A stretch of DNA of 64,000 nucleotides from Pelagomonas calceolata (GCA_918797485.1 CAKKNE010000005.1:2604001-2668000), one strand, 5' to 3'; positions 44,730 through 53,773 are shown, counted from the first letter of the stretch. Made by a program: numbers and translations. Notes: generated by a model not told the origin, from the sequence alone.

Positions 44730-46022
44730 ATGATCCGCCCCCCACTCCTGCACCTCGCGCGATGCGCGGTGGCCGCCGCCATCGTCATCAACCCGCCGGC
44801 GCGGACCGAGCGCAAATTAATCAATGTCGAGACGCGCAACACGGCGGAATCATTCGCGCGCCGCGACGCGGGCGTCTACGCCGGCGACGCGGCCGTTGCG
44901 CGCTTCGTGGCACGAACCCCAGGCCTGCGGAGCTGGGCGGGCTGGTTTAAATCCCCAGCATACCTCAAGAACGGCCACGCACATACCATTTTTGCGGCTA
45001 AGTTCCGCTGGACCGCCTCTGTCGTTTACCGGCGCCACCTCCTGACCACGCCGGACGGCGGCTCGCTCGCGCTGGATATCGTCGACAAAGTAAGCGACGA
45101 GACGAGCAAGGATTCGACAGGAGCGACGTACGTCGACGGCGCCGTCGAGGAAGATGCGAGCCCGTTTCTACTCCTCCTGAGCGGCTTGGGCGGCGGGTCG
45201 CAGGACACGTACGTGCGGGCCCAGGCCGCCGCGGCTGTAAATAGAGGCTGGAAAGTTGGCGTCCTGAACATGAGAAGCTGTGGAGGGTCGCCGGTCACGT
45301 CGCCGCGCTTCTTCTCCGCGCGACATGGTTCCGTCGAGGACGTGCGAACCGCGACGGCGTGGATCCGCGCTCACATACGACCGCAAGCACTGGCGGCGAT
45401 CGGCTGGTCCAACAGCGGCACGATCGTCTGCAACGCTCTCTCCGAGCCAGACTCATTGATCGACGCGGCGTGCTGTTTAGCTGCACCTTTAGATATGCCT
45501 TCGTCGTCCGCCAATTTCGAGCGCCCGTTCCACCGGAACGTCTACGACCGCGCCATCGGCGGTTCGCTGGCCGAGAAGTTCCGGACGGCCCAGCATTTGT
45601 TTGTGGGTGCCGCCGGCCCGAAGCCAGTCCCGGCCTACTTTGGCGGTGAGTTTATTGCTGATGTCGAGAAGGCTTCTACCGCTTGTACGATTAGAGCCGT
45701 CGACGAGGCGCTGACGGCGCCCTGCTTCGGCTTTCCTTCTGTGGACGCTTATTATAAGGACGCGTCGGCCGACCAGCGTATCAAAGATATCGGCGTGCCT
45801 CTGTTAGTGCTGAACGCGGCGGACGACCCCATCGCGCAGTACAATAATAAACCAGGAGTCTTCGACGCGGAGACGCTGGCCGCGAACCCGAATCTGGTCG
45901 TGGCCGTGACGGCGACGGGGGGACACCTCGGCTGGTGCGACGCGGCGGACCCCTGCGGCCCGCCGGGCTGGGCGCAGGGCGTGGCTTTGGATTTTCTGGA
46001 GGCGGCGCGGGAGACGGCGTAA
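44730..46022 (+). CDS. alpha/beta hydrolase, ABHD1/3-EMB8 family
   Basis: The product is 430 aa from the ATG at 44730. Family landmarks are the approach 'SPAYLKNGHAHTIFAAKF', the oxyanion strand LLLSGLGGGSQDTYVR, NMRSCGGSPVTSPRFFSARH, the nucleophile elbow AIGWSNSG (Ser227), the acid region NAADDP and catalytic His in GGHLGW. 'NMRSCGGS' and 'GLGGGS' are typical of the YheT/ABHD1-3/EMB8 group, which includes phospholipid and ester hydrolases. The N-terminus (LHLARCAVAAAIVINPPA) may be a membrane anchor or weak signal. Natural substrate unknown. Confidence 0.85.
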   Translation: MIRPPLLHLARCAVAAAIVINPPARTERKLINVETRNTAESFARRDAGVYAGDAAVARFVARTPGLRSWAGWFKSPAYLKNGHAHTIFAAKFRWTASVVYRRHLLTTPDGGSLALDIVDKVSDETSKDSTGATYVDGAVEEDASPFLLLLSGLGGGSQDTYVRAQAAAAVNRGWKVGVLNMRSCGGSPVTSPRFFSARHGSVEDVRTATAWIRAHIRPQALAAIGWSNSGTIVCNALSEPDSLIDAACCLAAPLDMPSSSANFERPFHRNVYDRAIGGSLAEKFRTAQHLFVGAAGPKPVPAYFGGEFIADVEKASTACTIRAVDEALTAPCFGFPSVDAYYKDASADQRIKDIGVPLLVLNAADDPIAQYNNKPGVFDAETLAANPNLVVAVTATGGHLGWCDAADPCGPPGWAQGVALDFLEAARETA

Positions 46023-46117
46023 GGTTGTATTGTTTGTTACTTTCTCGTTTAATGGCATATCTGCCGCTGCGCACGGGTCGCGCCCCCCACAGGCGGATGT
46101 TGTTTGTATCCTTATAA

Positions 46118-46528
46118 TTACGCACTCGCCGATGGCGTCTCGCGGGCGGCGAGCGCGGCTCGCGCCTCTCGCAGGCGGAACTCGACCACCTCTGTGAGCG
46201 GGTGCGACCCTCCAAGCACGCGCCGCGCGGTCCGTGCCGTCTCCTCGAGCGTCGTCACGGCCTCGCGGAGGTCGTCGAGCGTGGCGCCGGGGTCCCTGTA
46301 GAGCGCCAACGCGTAAAGAAACCGCGACCTGAGCGTGACATCAGAACTCTCTCCGAGAATGCGTTGTGCCACGGGCATAATTTTTAGAAAAAGTGCTTTG
46401 GCTTCTTTGAAGCGCCGCAGATGATTAAGTGACGACGCGTAGTTGCCGGCTGCTATGAGAGTTGCTTCATTTTCTTCGCCATGGAGCTTGGCGCTACTGG
46501 TATTGGTGGTGGTGCTGGCGGCGCCGTG
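46118..46528 (-). pseudogene. kinesin-light-chain-like TPR fragment
   Basis: The frame is open from a TGA at 46529-46531 to the stop at 46118, about 136 codons, and its only in-frame ATG lies well inside. It reads as KLC-type TPR: EENEATLIAAGNYASSLNHL, then RFKEAKALFLKIMPVAQRIL, then a final repeat with LEETARTARRVLGGSHPLTE and a coil ending RETPSASA. Such C-terminal modules are typical of a large TPR family in pelagophyte-like genomes (from memory). Lacking a start and upstream repeats, it is either a last exon or a truncated copy. The next gene upstream on the same strand begins at 47589, so no full gene fits. Confidence 0.55.
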
Positions 46529-46695
46529 TCAGCGTAGGGCTCTCGGCGACGCGGTGCTCCTGCCCGACGAGGAGGAAATGTAAATATTGCACATAACGCT
46601 ACCCGGGCCAAAACGACCTCAAAATAAGAAAGGTTACGCCACGCTCACGTCAGGGACGGGGGGCGGGGGAGCTTAAGTCTTGGAGTGCCGCGCGA

Positions 46696-47589
46696 TCACT
46701 CGGCGGCCGACGCGTCCTGGGCCAGCGCGGCCTTGCGCGCCTTGGCCGCCTGGAGCTTCTCCTCCGTCGCGGCCTTGCCCTGAACAACGCGCAGCGCGGC
46801 GGCGCGGCGCTCCGCCGCGGCGGCCATCTTCTCGCGCAGCTCGACCTTCGCGCGCTCGACGAGCGCCTCGCGCTTCTGCTCCGCGCGCGCGACCTTCGCC
46901 GACGCGACGTGCGCCTTGGCGACGCGCTGCTCGATTTCATGATCGTGGCGCGCGCCGGCGTCGGCGAGCGTCGCGTCGTGGGCGGCCTTGAGGGCCTCGG
47001 GCGCCGGCTTCGGCGCCTTGGACGGCGAGGCCATGTCCGACGCTTTCGTGACGCGCTCGTCGAGGAAGAGCTGGCGGCGCGCCGACGCGGCGTCGAGCTT
47101 CTCCTGGAGGCAGGGCGCCTTGGGCTTGGGCGGCGTCTTGGGCGGCGACGTGGAGGTGGCCTTCTCGACCTTCTCCGCTAAACAGGCGCGGCGGCGCTGG
47201 TCCGCGGCCTCGAGCTTGGCCTGGAGCTCGGCGGCGAGCTTGGCCGCGTCGACGGCGACGGGCTTGCGGGGCGCGGCCATGGCCTTGGCCTTGTACTTGA
47301 TGGACTCCAACTCCACGTCGCGGCGGACCTCGGCCGACTGGAGCCGGTCGAGGAGCTTCTGGAGGAGCGCGGCGGCCGGCGGCGCCGGCGGCTCGTGCTT
47401 GAGCGTGCGCATGGCCTCGGCCTTGCTGATCTTGCGCGCGAGGATGGCGTCGCGGGCCTTGTTGGCCGCCTCCACGCGCAGCTCCCACGCTGTGGGCTTG
47501 GTGGGGGGCTGGCGGAACTTGTGGGCCGGCGGCAGCGCGTCGGCGCGGTCGGTCAGGTCGATTAGAACGGGCGCGGCGATAGCGGCCAT
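46696..47589 (-). CDS. internally repeated helical protein, stathmin-like pattern
   Basis: The product is 297 aa from the ATG at 47589. After a short head (MAAIAAPVLIDLTDRADALPP) it is one long Ala/Lys/Glu helix with at least four copies of a ~35-45-residue unit: LLQKLLDRLQSAEVRRDVEL, LQAKLEAADQRRRACLAEKV, LQEKLDAASARRQLFLDERV and LREKMAAAAERRAAALRVV. Each has 'L..KL.AA..RR...L...V.KA', similar to the tubulin-binding helix of stathmin-type proteins. It lacks other domains. A microtubule-binding role is suggested only by the pattern. The gene is divergent from the unknown at 48055. Confidence 0.7.
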   Translation of the reverse strand: MAAIAAPVLIDLTDRADALPPAHKFRQPPTKPTAWELRVEAANKARDAILARKISKAEAMRTLKHEPPAPPAAALLQKLLDRLQSAEVRRDVELESIKYKAKAMAAPRKPVAVDAAKLAAELQAKLEAADQRRRACLAEKVEKATSTSPPKTPPKPKAPCLQEKLDAASARRQLFLDERVTKASDMASPSKAPKPAPEALKAAHDATLADAGARHDHEIEQRVAKAHVASAKVARAEQKREALVERAKVELREKMAAAAERRAAALRVVQGKAATEEKLQAAKARKAALAQDASAAE

Positions 47590-47803
47590 GGTGCTTGTTG
47601 TGTTGGTGCTTGTTGTGCGGCTGCGCTTGCTTGTGCGACGACGGGAGGTCGACGGCGGGAAATTTCTGAGATGACCTCGGCCAGTTAAACTACTGAGAGC
47701 CTAGTAGCTTAAACAGTCGGCGATCGAGGAATATGCATCCCAAAGGGCTGCCCATCGAGCATGGGCTGCCACTGCAATGGTGCGAGGTCTCCAAAATGTG
47801 TTC

Positions 47804-47827
47804 CTAGTGTCTATACACGACGCTAGC
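47804..47827 (+). promoter_or_regulatory. CTAG element, copy 11
   Basis: CTAGTGTCTATACA, CGA, CGCTAGC, 24 nt. It is 215 bp from the ATG at 47589 and 228 bp from that at 48055, nearly central between the two starts. Confidence 0.6.
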
Positions 47828-47974
47828 TAGCTCGGCGGCGCGGCCCTCGAGCTTGGGACGCTTTGGTGCGCTTGCAGGCGTGTCAGGGCGCTTCCGTACA
47901 TCACATCGATCGTGCAAGCGGCCAGCATTAAAAGCCGTGCACGTATCAGGCTCCAAAGCCCTTTTACAGCCTCT

Positions 47975-48004
47975 CCTCTCACAACCTCTCACAGCCTCTC
48001 ACAG
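47975..48004 (+). repeat. three 10-bp pyrimidine-rich tandem units
   Basis: CCTCTCACAA followed by two CCTCTCACAG units, 50-80 bp upstream of the ATG at 48055. It is probably in the 5' UTR of that gene. Confidence 0.6.
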
Positions 48005-48054
48005 CGAGCTGCACCCTGCCCGCTGCACAGAAATCACTGCTCGGTTGCAAAATA

Positions 48055-48846
48055 ATGTCAGCGGTCCTAGACGAGGAAGAAGAAACCGAGGAGCAGCGCT
48101 ACCAGCGCTTCTTCGGTCCGGCCGAGAGCAGCACGGAAGACGACGAGAGTAGTGACGAGGAGGAAGCGCCACCGGCGCCACGGCTCGCCATCGAGAGCGA
48201 GGCGTCGGCGCTGCTCGCGAAGCTCATCGGAGAGGTCCTCGCCGAGGCGAAGACGCGCCCGGAGCGCGAGACTGCCCGATTAGCCTGCGCCGCCGCTGGC
48301 TCCTTTTTAGCCCAAATCCCGGGCGCCGCCGGCGCGTTCGAGGGCGAGGCCTCGCGCGAGGACGTGCTGGCCGAGGGCCCGAGCGCGACGCTGTGCGTCG
48401 CGCGGGGCGCGCGCTTCACGGCGCTCGACGACTTGAATGACGCGCCGCCGCCGCCGGTCGACGCGGGCGCGACGTGGGCGTGCCTCGTCGGCCGGCCGTG
48501 GCCCGCGAGCGAGCGGCCCGCGCGCGCGCGGCGCTACGTGCTGGCCGTGCGCCGCGGCGTCGTCGTCCGCGCGACGCAGACGAGCTCCGGCGCGCTCGCG
48601 AGACCGGACGCCAGCCGGCACTTATTGGCGCTCTGCCGCTGCGTCGACGCGCTGGGCCGCTGCGGCGTCGACACGAGCGCGGCGCGGGTCCACGCCTGGG
48701 TCGACGACGCCATGTCGGGCACGCGGGAGGCGCCGGTCGCGCACCTCGTCGCCGTCGAGCCGCTCGGTCACGCCGACGACGACGCCCTCGCGGCGGCGCT
48801 GGGAGCCGGCCCCGAGCTCGTCTACCGCGCCGTCGAGGCGGAGTAA
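48055..48846 (+). CDS. acidic-head protein, unknown
   Basis: The product is 263 aa from the ATG at 48055. Residues 1-45 are acidic (DEEEETEEQRYQRFFGPAES, DDESSDEEE). A helical segment with 'ASALLAKLIGEVLAEAKTRP' follows, then a mixed alpha/beta part with 'RRYVLAVRRGVVVRATQT' and 'SRHLLALCRCVDALGRCGVD'. Near the end, 'EAPVAHLVAVEPLGH' precedes a DDALAAAL helix. No family is recognised; acidic heads are common in nuclear and chaperone proteins. Codon and amino-acid use match its neighbours. It ends 29 bp from the convergent membrane protein gene. Confidence 0.65.
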   Translation: MSAVLDEEEETEEQRYQRFFGPAESSTEDDESSDEEEAPPAPRLAIESEASALLAKLIGEVLAEAKTRPERETARLACAAAGSFLAQIPGAAGAFEGEASREDVLAEGPSATLCVARGARFTALDDLNDAPPPPVDAGATWACLVGRPWPASERPARARRYVLAVRRGVVVRATQTSSGALARPDASRHLLALCRCVDALGRCGVDTSAARVHAWVDDAMSGTREAPVAHLVAVEPLGHADDDALAAALGAGPELVYRAVEAE

Positions 48847-48875
48847 AAGATGTTGTGTCACAGGATATACACAGC

Positions 48876-49781
48876 TTAGACGAGGGAGTTGACGCGGTGC
48901 GTCGCGAGCTCGGCCTTCTTCAGGGAGTGGCTCACGATGCAGTGCCGGCAGGACACGGGGTCGCCGTACTTGATGCAGCGCAGCTCCTCCTCGGCGACGA
49001 ACCAGTTGTCGAGGCAGAACCAGAACGTGACAAAACAATTCGCGGCGCCGAACGTGAACTCGACGGCGTGCGCGTACTGCTCGCCGTATTTCAAGGGAGA
49101 GTTGTAGACGGCGAGCTGGAAGAGCGGCGCGCATATGGCTACCATCGAGGCGACGAGGACGCCCTTTTCTCCCCTTCCTCGCGCGAGCGACCGCAGGAAG
49201 ATGATATTCACTAGGGCTAAAGTGAGCTCGTTGGAGAACTCGATTTCATGAGCTGGGACTTCAAAGACGTCCAAATTGAACGTCACTAAAATAGCGGCGA
49301 TGAACGTCGACATGATGTCGAACATCAAAACTGTCCGTAACAAACCAGGCCTCTTGCTCACTGTAGCTAATGCGCGAGGCGTGAAGATCAACGACGTCGC
49401 CTCGATGCACGCAAATAAGAACCCGGCCCAGAACTCGTAGATGTGGAACTGGAGCGGTGACACGGGCGACCCGCAGCGCGCGTACTTGATGCCTTCCGGG
49501 TCGCCGCACGCGTCGTCGTTGCGGTCCATCGCGTTGAACGTGAACAACACGACGTTCGTCGCGAGATATAAAAGCGTCCCGACGGCCAGCCCGAAGTTGA
49601 CCCGGCCAAGGTGCTGCAGTTCGTTCATCCGGTACAAGAGCAATACGTTCGACGACGTGTTGATCGGATTTTTGCTGCTCGACGTGCGCAGGAGGTCCAT
49701 GCTGTGCGCTCCCGTCGGCGTCGGCGGCTTCGTCGTCGCGCCGTAGGACGACCCGTTGGTGAGCGGTTGCTTCTCGGCCAT
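48876..49781 (-). CDS. six-transmembrane protein, unknown
   Basis: The product is 301 aa from the ATG at 49781 (MAEKQPLTNGSSYG). The frame is open another 112 codons upstream but starts with a non-ATG codon and spans likely promoter sequence. Six hydrophobic spans are visible: FGLAVGTLLYLATNVVLF, FHIYEFWAGFLFACIEAT, 'VLMFDIMSTFIAAILVTF', LTLALVNIIFLRSL, 'VLVASMVAICAPLFQLAV' and 'GAANCFVTFWFCLDNWFV'. Between the first two lies a Cys-bearing loop (DDACGDPEGIKYARCG) that may be disulfide-bonded. The tail carries CRHCIVSHS. No transporter signature is seen. The topology suggests both ends on the same side. Confidence 0.7.
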   Translation of the reverse strand: MAEKQPLTNGSSYGATTKPPTPTGAHSMDLLRTSSSKNPINTSSNVLLLYRMNELQHLGRVNFGLAVGTLLYLATNVVLFTFNAMDRNDDACGDPEGIKYARCGSPVSPLQFHIYEFWAGFLFACIEATSLIFTPRALATVSKRPGLLRTVLMFDIMSTFIAAILVTFNLDVFEVPAHEIEFSNELTLALVNIIFLRSLARGRGEKGVLVASMVAICAPLFQLAVYNSPLKYGEQYAHAVEFTFGAANCFVTFWFCLDNWFVAEEELRCIKYGDPVSCRHCIVSHSLKKAELATHRVNSLV

Positions 49782-50087
49782 GGTTGCGTGACGAGACGAC
49801 CTTGCCAAAGAGTCGCGCGCTTCGGCCACCGCTTTTTCAGCGCTTACAGTAGTGTAAAATCTTCGCTGCTGAGGCGTTGTTGAGCTGCCAAACGGATCAA
49901 TGCGACCGTATGGAGTATTCGTATAGTAAGCTCTCCCAGCCACTGCTTGAAATCTGAGCGCCAATGAATGCTGGAGGCGGTAGAGTTTGTCTGGCGGCAG
50001 GCAGATGAATCTATTCCGAAGCTCCGGTGCGCAGCGGATTGGCAAGGCACTCTCAGTCCAGCAGGGACCCGAGTCGAGCGCGCGAGG

Positions 50088-50110
50088 GCTAGCGTCGTGT
50101 AACACACTAG
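50088..50110 (-). promoter_or_regulatory. CTAG element, copy 12
   Basis: On the minus strand: CTAGTGTGTTACA, CGA, CGCTAGC, 23 nt, with CTTG just before it as in several copies. It lies 307 bp from the ATG at 49781 and 203 bp from that at 50313. A pyrimidine tract (50217-50244) follows toward the plus-strand gene. Confidence 0.65.
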
Positions 50111-50312
50111 CAAGCAAAAATTGTCAACCCGCGCGGAGAACGCATACGCTGGCGAGCAAGCGCAAAAATAGCTGGTAATCCTAAGTTGCGGCGGCTCGCG
50201 GCGGCTTGCGACGAAACCTCCACCTCTCCCTCTCCCTCTCCTCTTGTATTTTTCCACAAATCCTCCTCGGGATCGCCCTAGCCTCGCGACGGGAGTTAGA
50301 AACGACGAGACC

Positions 50313-50978
50313 ATGCCTGCCTTTGAGCTGAAGCCGATGGGTTCGACGAACGACAAACGCGTGGGCCATGGTGCGATTTTCATGAAAGGCGGAGGCGCGA
50401 TCGCATCCACGATCCCGCGGCCGGAGGAGATCGTCTGGACTTGCCAGCGCGCGCCGCTCCCGCCACAACTCGCGGGCCGCGTGCCCGACGCCATATGGAC
50501 GGCCACCTTCGACGCCGTCGCGCAGCGAGTCGCCGAGGATAACGAGATGCGGCGTCGGGCCCTCAACACGTTGGGCGGGCCGATGATTCCATGCTGCGTT
50601 TGCTGCCGCGTGTGCACGGCCTTTGCGTCAGTTGGAAAGATCCAGGAGGAGCAACAGCGGGCCGACCAAGCGTGGCTGGCGCTCGTCCAGGGCGAGCAGG
50701 CGAAATACGCGCCCTACGGTGTCCACGTCGCTCTGGCGACCGAGACGCGCGTGAGCGGTGGCGATGACACCAGGGTCAGGACGCGCGAGGTCAACGTGGG
50801 CCTCAAGTTCGAGACCTCCGATCCGGTCGACGGCGTGGTCGTGGAGGCACCGGCACTGCAGCAGCCGATCGAGCGCGCGGGCATCGCGTCCGAGCTCGAG
50901 GCCCTGGTCGCGCTGCACCAGAAGGGCGCGCTGACCGACAGCGAGTTCGCCGCGGCCAAGGCCAAGCTCCTGGGGTAG
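50313..50978 (+). CDS. SHOCT-domain protein
   Basis: The product is 221 aa from the ATG at 50313 (MPAFELKPMGST); in-frame codons upstream lack an ATG. The middle has a Cys-rich hydrophobic patch (IPCCVCCRVCTAF) that could insert in membranes or be lipidated. The final ~30 residues (IASELEALVALHQKGALTDS followed by EFAAAKAKLLG) are a clear SHOCT motif, a short C-terminal helical hairpin known from many bacterial and protist proteins and thought to mediate oligomerisation or protein contacts. The rest is not recognised. Its stop is 21 bp from the convergent gene's stop. Confidence 0.75.
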   Translation: MPAFELKPMGSTNDKRVGHGAIFMKGGGAIASTIPRPEEIVWTCQRAPLPPQLAGRVPDAIWTATFDAVAQRVAEDNEMRRRALNTLGGPMIPCCVCCRVCTAFASVGKIQEEQQRADQAWLALVQGEQAKYAPYGVHVALATETRVSGGDDTRVRTREVNVGLKFETSDPVDGVVVEAPALQQPIERAGIASELEALVALHQKGALTDSEFAAAKAKLLG

Positions 50979-50999
50979 TCAACTAAACCACAATAATTA

Positions 51000-52359
51000 T
51001 TACGTCGCCGCGGGCGCCTGCACGGCCTTCCGCTTCCTAGTGCGGGTATAAGTGTAGTCGTCCCAGTTCAGCTTGAGGTAGTCCGTGCGTATGGCCTCAT
51101 TGTCCGTCTCCTGGTGGACCTTGACCTTGTCGCCCGCGCCCGGCGGCTTGGGGGCCTTCCTCAAAAACAGCCCGAGCAACTTCCGACCTGCATCATCCAG
51201 TAAATTCAAATTCTCGCCGAACACGTCCGTGATCGCCTTCTTCGACAAATCGTCGAGCGTCTCGTCGTCGGGGTCGGGGCCCGCGGGTGCGGGCGCCGGT
51301 TTCTCCGGCTTCGGCTTCGGGGGCTCCTTGACGCGCCCGTCTTTGCCGACCTGTGAGGAAATCAACCAGTGAGTTAGGTTAGTGGGGCGCCCGAAATTTG
51401 ATTTCCACACAGTTCCCGACGGGCTTGATCTCGGGGGCATCATCCAACATGACGACGGCGCGCCGCTTCTGCGTCGGCTTGAAGCGCGGCTTGTCGCCCG
51501 AGCGACCGCGGCCGCGGCCCAGGCGGCCCTGGACACCACCGCGGCCCCGCGCCTGTTGTGGAGCGCTCCGAGGCGCCTGTCGCGGCGCGGACCGCTGCGC
51601 CATCAATTCCCTTACTTCTTCATCGGTGCGAAAGTTGCAGTGCTTCTCGAATTCGGGTAGAGGTGGTAAGACCAACTCCGACTTCCATCTATCGTCAAAC
51701 AATCCAACCGGGTCCCACCGCCGAGGCCCCGCCCGGTCCTCATCCGACAACAAATGCCCAAATTTCCGCCGCAGCTCTTCATCAAAGTCGTCCGCGACTT
51801 CCTTGATGCCAAAGGCCTTGGCCGCACTTCCGGCCGTCGCGCGGACCCACGCGTCCGGATCCACCCGAGCTTGCTCGATTTTGCGCTTGATGATGTGCGG
51901 CTGCGGTAATTCTTCTTCAGGCAATTTGCATAAATCGAGTAACTCCTTGCACGTGTCGTGCGAGTGTTGGGACCGGACCATGGGCACGGGATGTTTCTGG
52001 TAGTGGGGGTCCGTCAGCGTCGCCATGAAGACCTTCTCCATCGTTGCGCGCATCTTGAGGACCTCCTCGGAGGGCTCCTCGTACCCACCATTCGGCGGCG
52101 GCGGCGGCTTCATTTTTTCGTACTCGGCGTCGCCCTCCTTCGCCTGGAGATCCAAGGCGGCCTGCTTCGCGGCCTTTCTTGCCTCGTTCGCGTCGAGCGC
52201 GGCCATGAATTTGGCATCAGCTTCTTCTTGGGTTTCGTTGCCGTACAAGTCCTCGTCGTCGTCTTGCTCCATTGGTTGTGGCGGTGGTACAGCTTCTTTC
52301 TTGGCGTGCGTCGGCGGCGCGCCGGGCTGCATCCACGGCGGCGGCGTCGCGTCGGCCAT
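51000..52359 (-). CDS. hydrophilic protein of unknown function, one short intron
   Basis: The product is built from exon 1 (52359 down to about 51409 or 51391) and exon 2 (51350-51000). The intron ends in TTTCCTCACAG at 51351 and contains CACTAACCTAACTCAC, a strong branch-like CTAAC pair plus an in-frame stop. Two phase-0 donors fit: GTGGAA (intron 58 nt) or a GC-type donor (40 nt) that keeps VEIKFR. The total is about 434-440 aa. Exon 1 has an acidic head (DDDEDLYGNETQEEADAKF), a helical domain with 'HDTCKELLDLCKLPEEE' and a basic RG-rich stretch (QQARGRGGVQGRLGRGRGR). Exon 2 ends with 'DYLKLNWDDYTYTRTRKRK'. The RG box and basic end suggest RNA binding; family not recognised. Confidence 0.65.
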
Positions 52360-52637
52360 CGCTTCGGTGCCGTGCGCTGGATTGGTGTTCGAGCAGTGCG
52401 CCGCGCTGCGGCGGCTGCGACTACTGGCTTTGTGGTGTCAGCGCTGCGGCGCGCTGCGGCTGCGCGCGGCGGCTGCGCACTCGCTGCTGGAAAGCTGGGC
52501 TCGCGTACTACTGGCTTTGAAGAGCGGAGCTTGCACAAGCAGCGCTGGGCCAGCAGCAGCGATGTGAGGCGTGCGTATGATGAGCTGTTGATGCCACGCA
52601 GCGATAGTAGGAAGCAAAAAACTACGCGCCGCATTAA

Positions 52638-52660
52638 GCTAGCGTCCTGTAAGACACTAG
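52638..52660 (-). promoter_or_regulatory. CTAG element, copy 13
   Basis: On the minus strand: CTAGTGTCTTACA, GGA, CGCTAGC, 23 nt, preceded by GGCTTG. It is 279 bp from the ATG at 52359 and 190 bp from that at 52850. Confidence 0.65.
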
Positions 52661-52849
52661 CAAGCCAAAACGCACCAAAAAAATAGCCAGCGATTCAGAC
52701 TCACGGTCTACGCGGCCGCACGGGGTTACCGCGACGGCGGACCAATTGTGGCGAGATCGTGAGGAGACGGTAGCGCCGCGGCAATCACGAGAGGCAAATT
52801 TTTAATTTTTCAAGGACCTGTGTGAGGTCAGCCAGCGCGACGCCGCGCG

Positions 52850-53176
52850 ATGATCCGCCACCTGTGCCTGCTCGCCGCCGCGGCGGCACCAACAACACAG
52901 AACGCCACGCGCCAGCTCGACGCCTACGAGCCGCCGCCGACCGATTTAAGTAGGGCGTGCGCGTCGTGGCGACCAGATAGAGATGGAATTGATAGAGTGC
53001 GCACGATTCGGGCGGGCAACTTCGTGAACCTGGCGCACGCGACGGGCGGCGCCTTCGTCGCAAGTGTCTCAAAGGTCCGCCGCCCCCCGAAAGGCCAGAA
53101 CTGCCGCGTTTTATACGAGTTGGAGGTCATATGTCGCGTCTCTGCTGCGCGAGTTTGTCCCTCTGCATCTCGATAA
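52850..53176 (+). CDS. truncated paralogue of the secreted protein at 53934
   Basis: The product is 108 aa with a signal peptide (MIRHLCLLAAAAAPTTQNAT). Its body parallels the N-terminal domain of the 903-aa protein 0.8 kb downstream. Here it reads 'VRTIRAGNF', SKVRRPPKG, then CRVLYELEVICRV; there it reads 'IRAVRHGRV', YKKRRPPIG, then CHALYDLEVKVCGG. The shared pattern is IR..G, K.RRPP.G, C..LY.LEV.(V)C. It therefore looks like a short duplicate keeping only signal peptide plus N-terminal domain. Its 3' end overlaps the opposite-strand RPA32-like remnant by about 50 bp. It may be functional as a small secreted protein, or be the left end of a broken copy. Confidence 0.55.
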   Translation: MIRHLCLLAAAAAPTTQNATRQLDAYEPPPTDLSRACASWRPDRDGIDRVRTIRAGNFVNLAHATGGAFVASVSKVRRPPKGQNCRVLYELEVICRVSAARVCPSASR

Positions 53177-53744
53177 ATTTGTAGGCTATCTTGCGTTCCT
53201 GCTCGTGGTCGTCGCGTTCGCGCGTGGTCTCCTCGAGCTTGAGCGTGGTCTCCCGGAGCTTGCGCGTGGTCTCCTCGAGCTTCCACTGCAAGCACGCGAC
53301 CGCATAATTCGGATCCGCCTCATCTGCGCCGCAGACTGCGCGAGCTCGCGGCGGAGCCACGGAGCGGGCTGCTGCCTGGACGGCGCGGTGGCCGACGGAG
53401 CCGACCGCTGCGGCCCTTGGGCCGCCGCCAACGACGATAATTGTTCGTCCGAGGGCATTTCATCGCACGTGGTCTTATAGTGGTCGGTGTCGATCGTCGA
53501 GTAGAGATAACCCTCCGAGATATGCGTTTCGACGTGGGCTTCGGTTTCAGCACGACTCAAGTTTAGGGTCGTGCTCACATCCGCTAAAGACAAGCCGTCC
53601 ACGATCGTGCTGTGATCGACATGCAGCTGCAGGAGTCGTTTCAAAATGGCTCTTTGGGCGCCTTTGTTTCGAACCTTCGTCGTCATCGTAGTCAGATCTC
53701 CCGGAGAATCCTCCAATCTCGTTTTGATCCCCTTTTGCCGTCAC
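53127..53744 (-). pseudogene. RPA2: RPA32-like winged-helix remnant fused to coiled coil
   Basis: Three frames each carry coding-like sequence. An N-terminal piece from the ATG at 53744 reads GGFSGRSDYDDDEGSKQRRP, like the Gly/Ser-rich head of replication protein A 32-kDa subunits. The middle (ATG available at 53686) reads GAQRAILKRLLQLH, then ADVSTTLNLSRAETEAHVE and EGYLYSTIDTDHYKTT, matching the RPA32 C-terminal winged helix (usual end 'EGHIYST.DDDHFK'). After 'LRRELAQSAAQ' the frame changes near 53300-53330 to a coiled coil: LEETTRKLRETTLKLEETTR and 'YKFIEMQRDKLAQQ'. The DNA-binding OB fold is absent. It is either a decayed gene or one with very small introns I cannot place. Confidence 0.5.
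53221..53283 (-). repeat. three 21-bp tandem units coding a 7-residue repeat
   Basis: On the minus strand each unit is (C/G)GGGAGACCACGC-like followed by (A/G)AGCTC. In the coiled-coil frame they give LEETTRK, LRETTLK and LEETTRE. The 7-residue period equals a coiled-coil heptad, so the expansion preserves the helix. Confidence 0.6.
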
Positions 53745-53773
53745 CGCTTAACATCGGCCTCTTTCGAGTGAAG

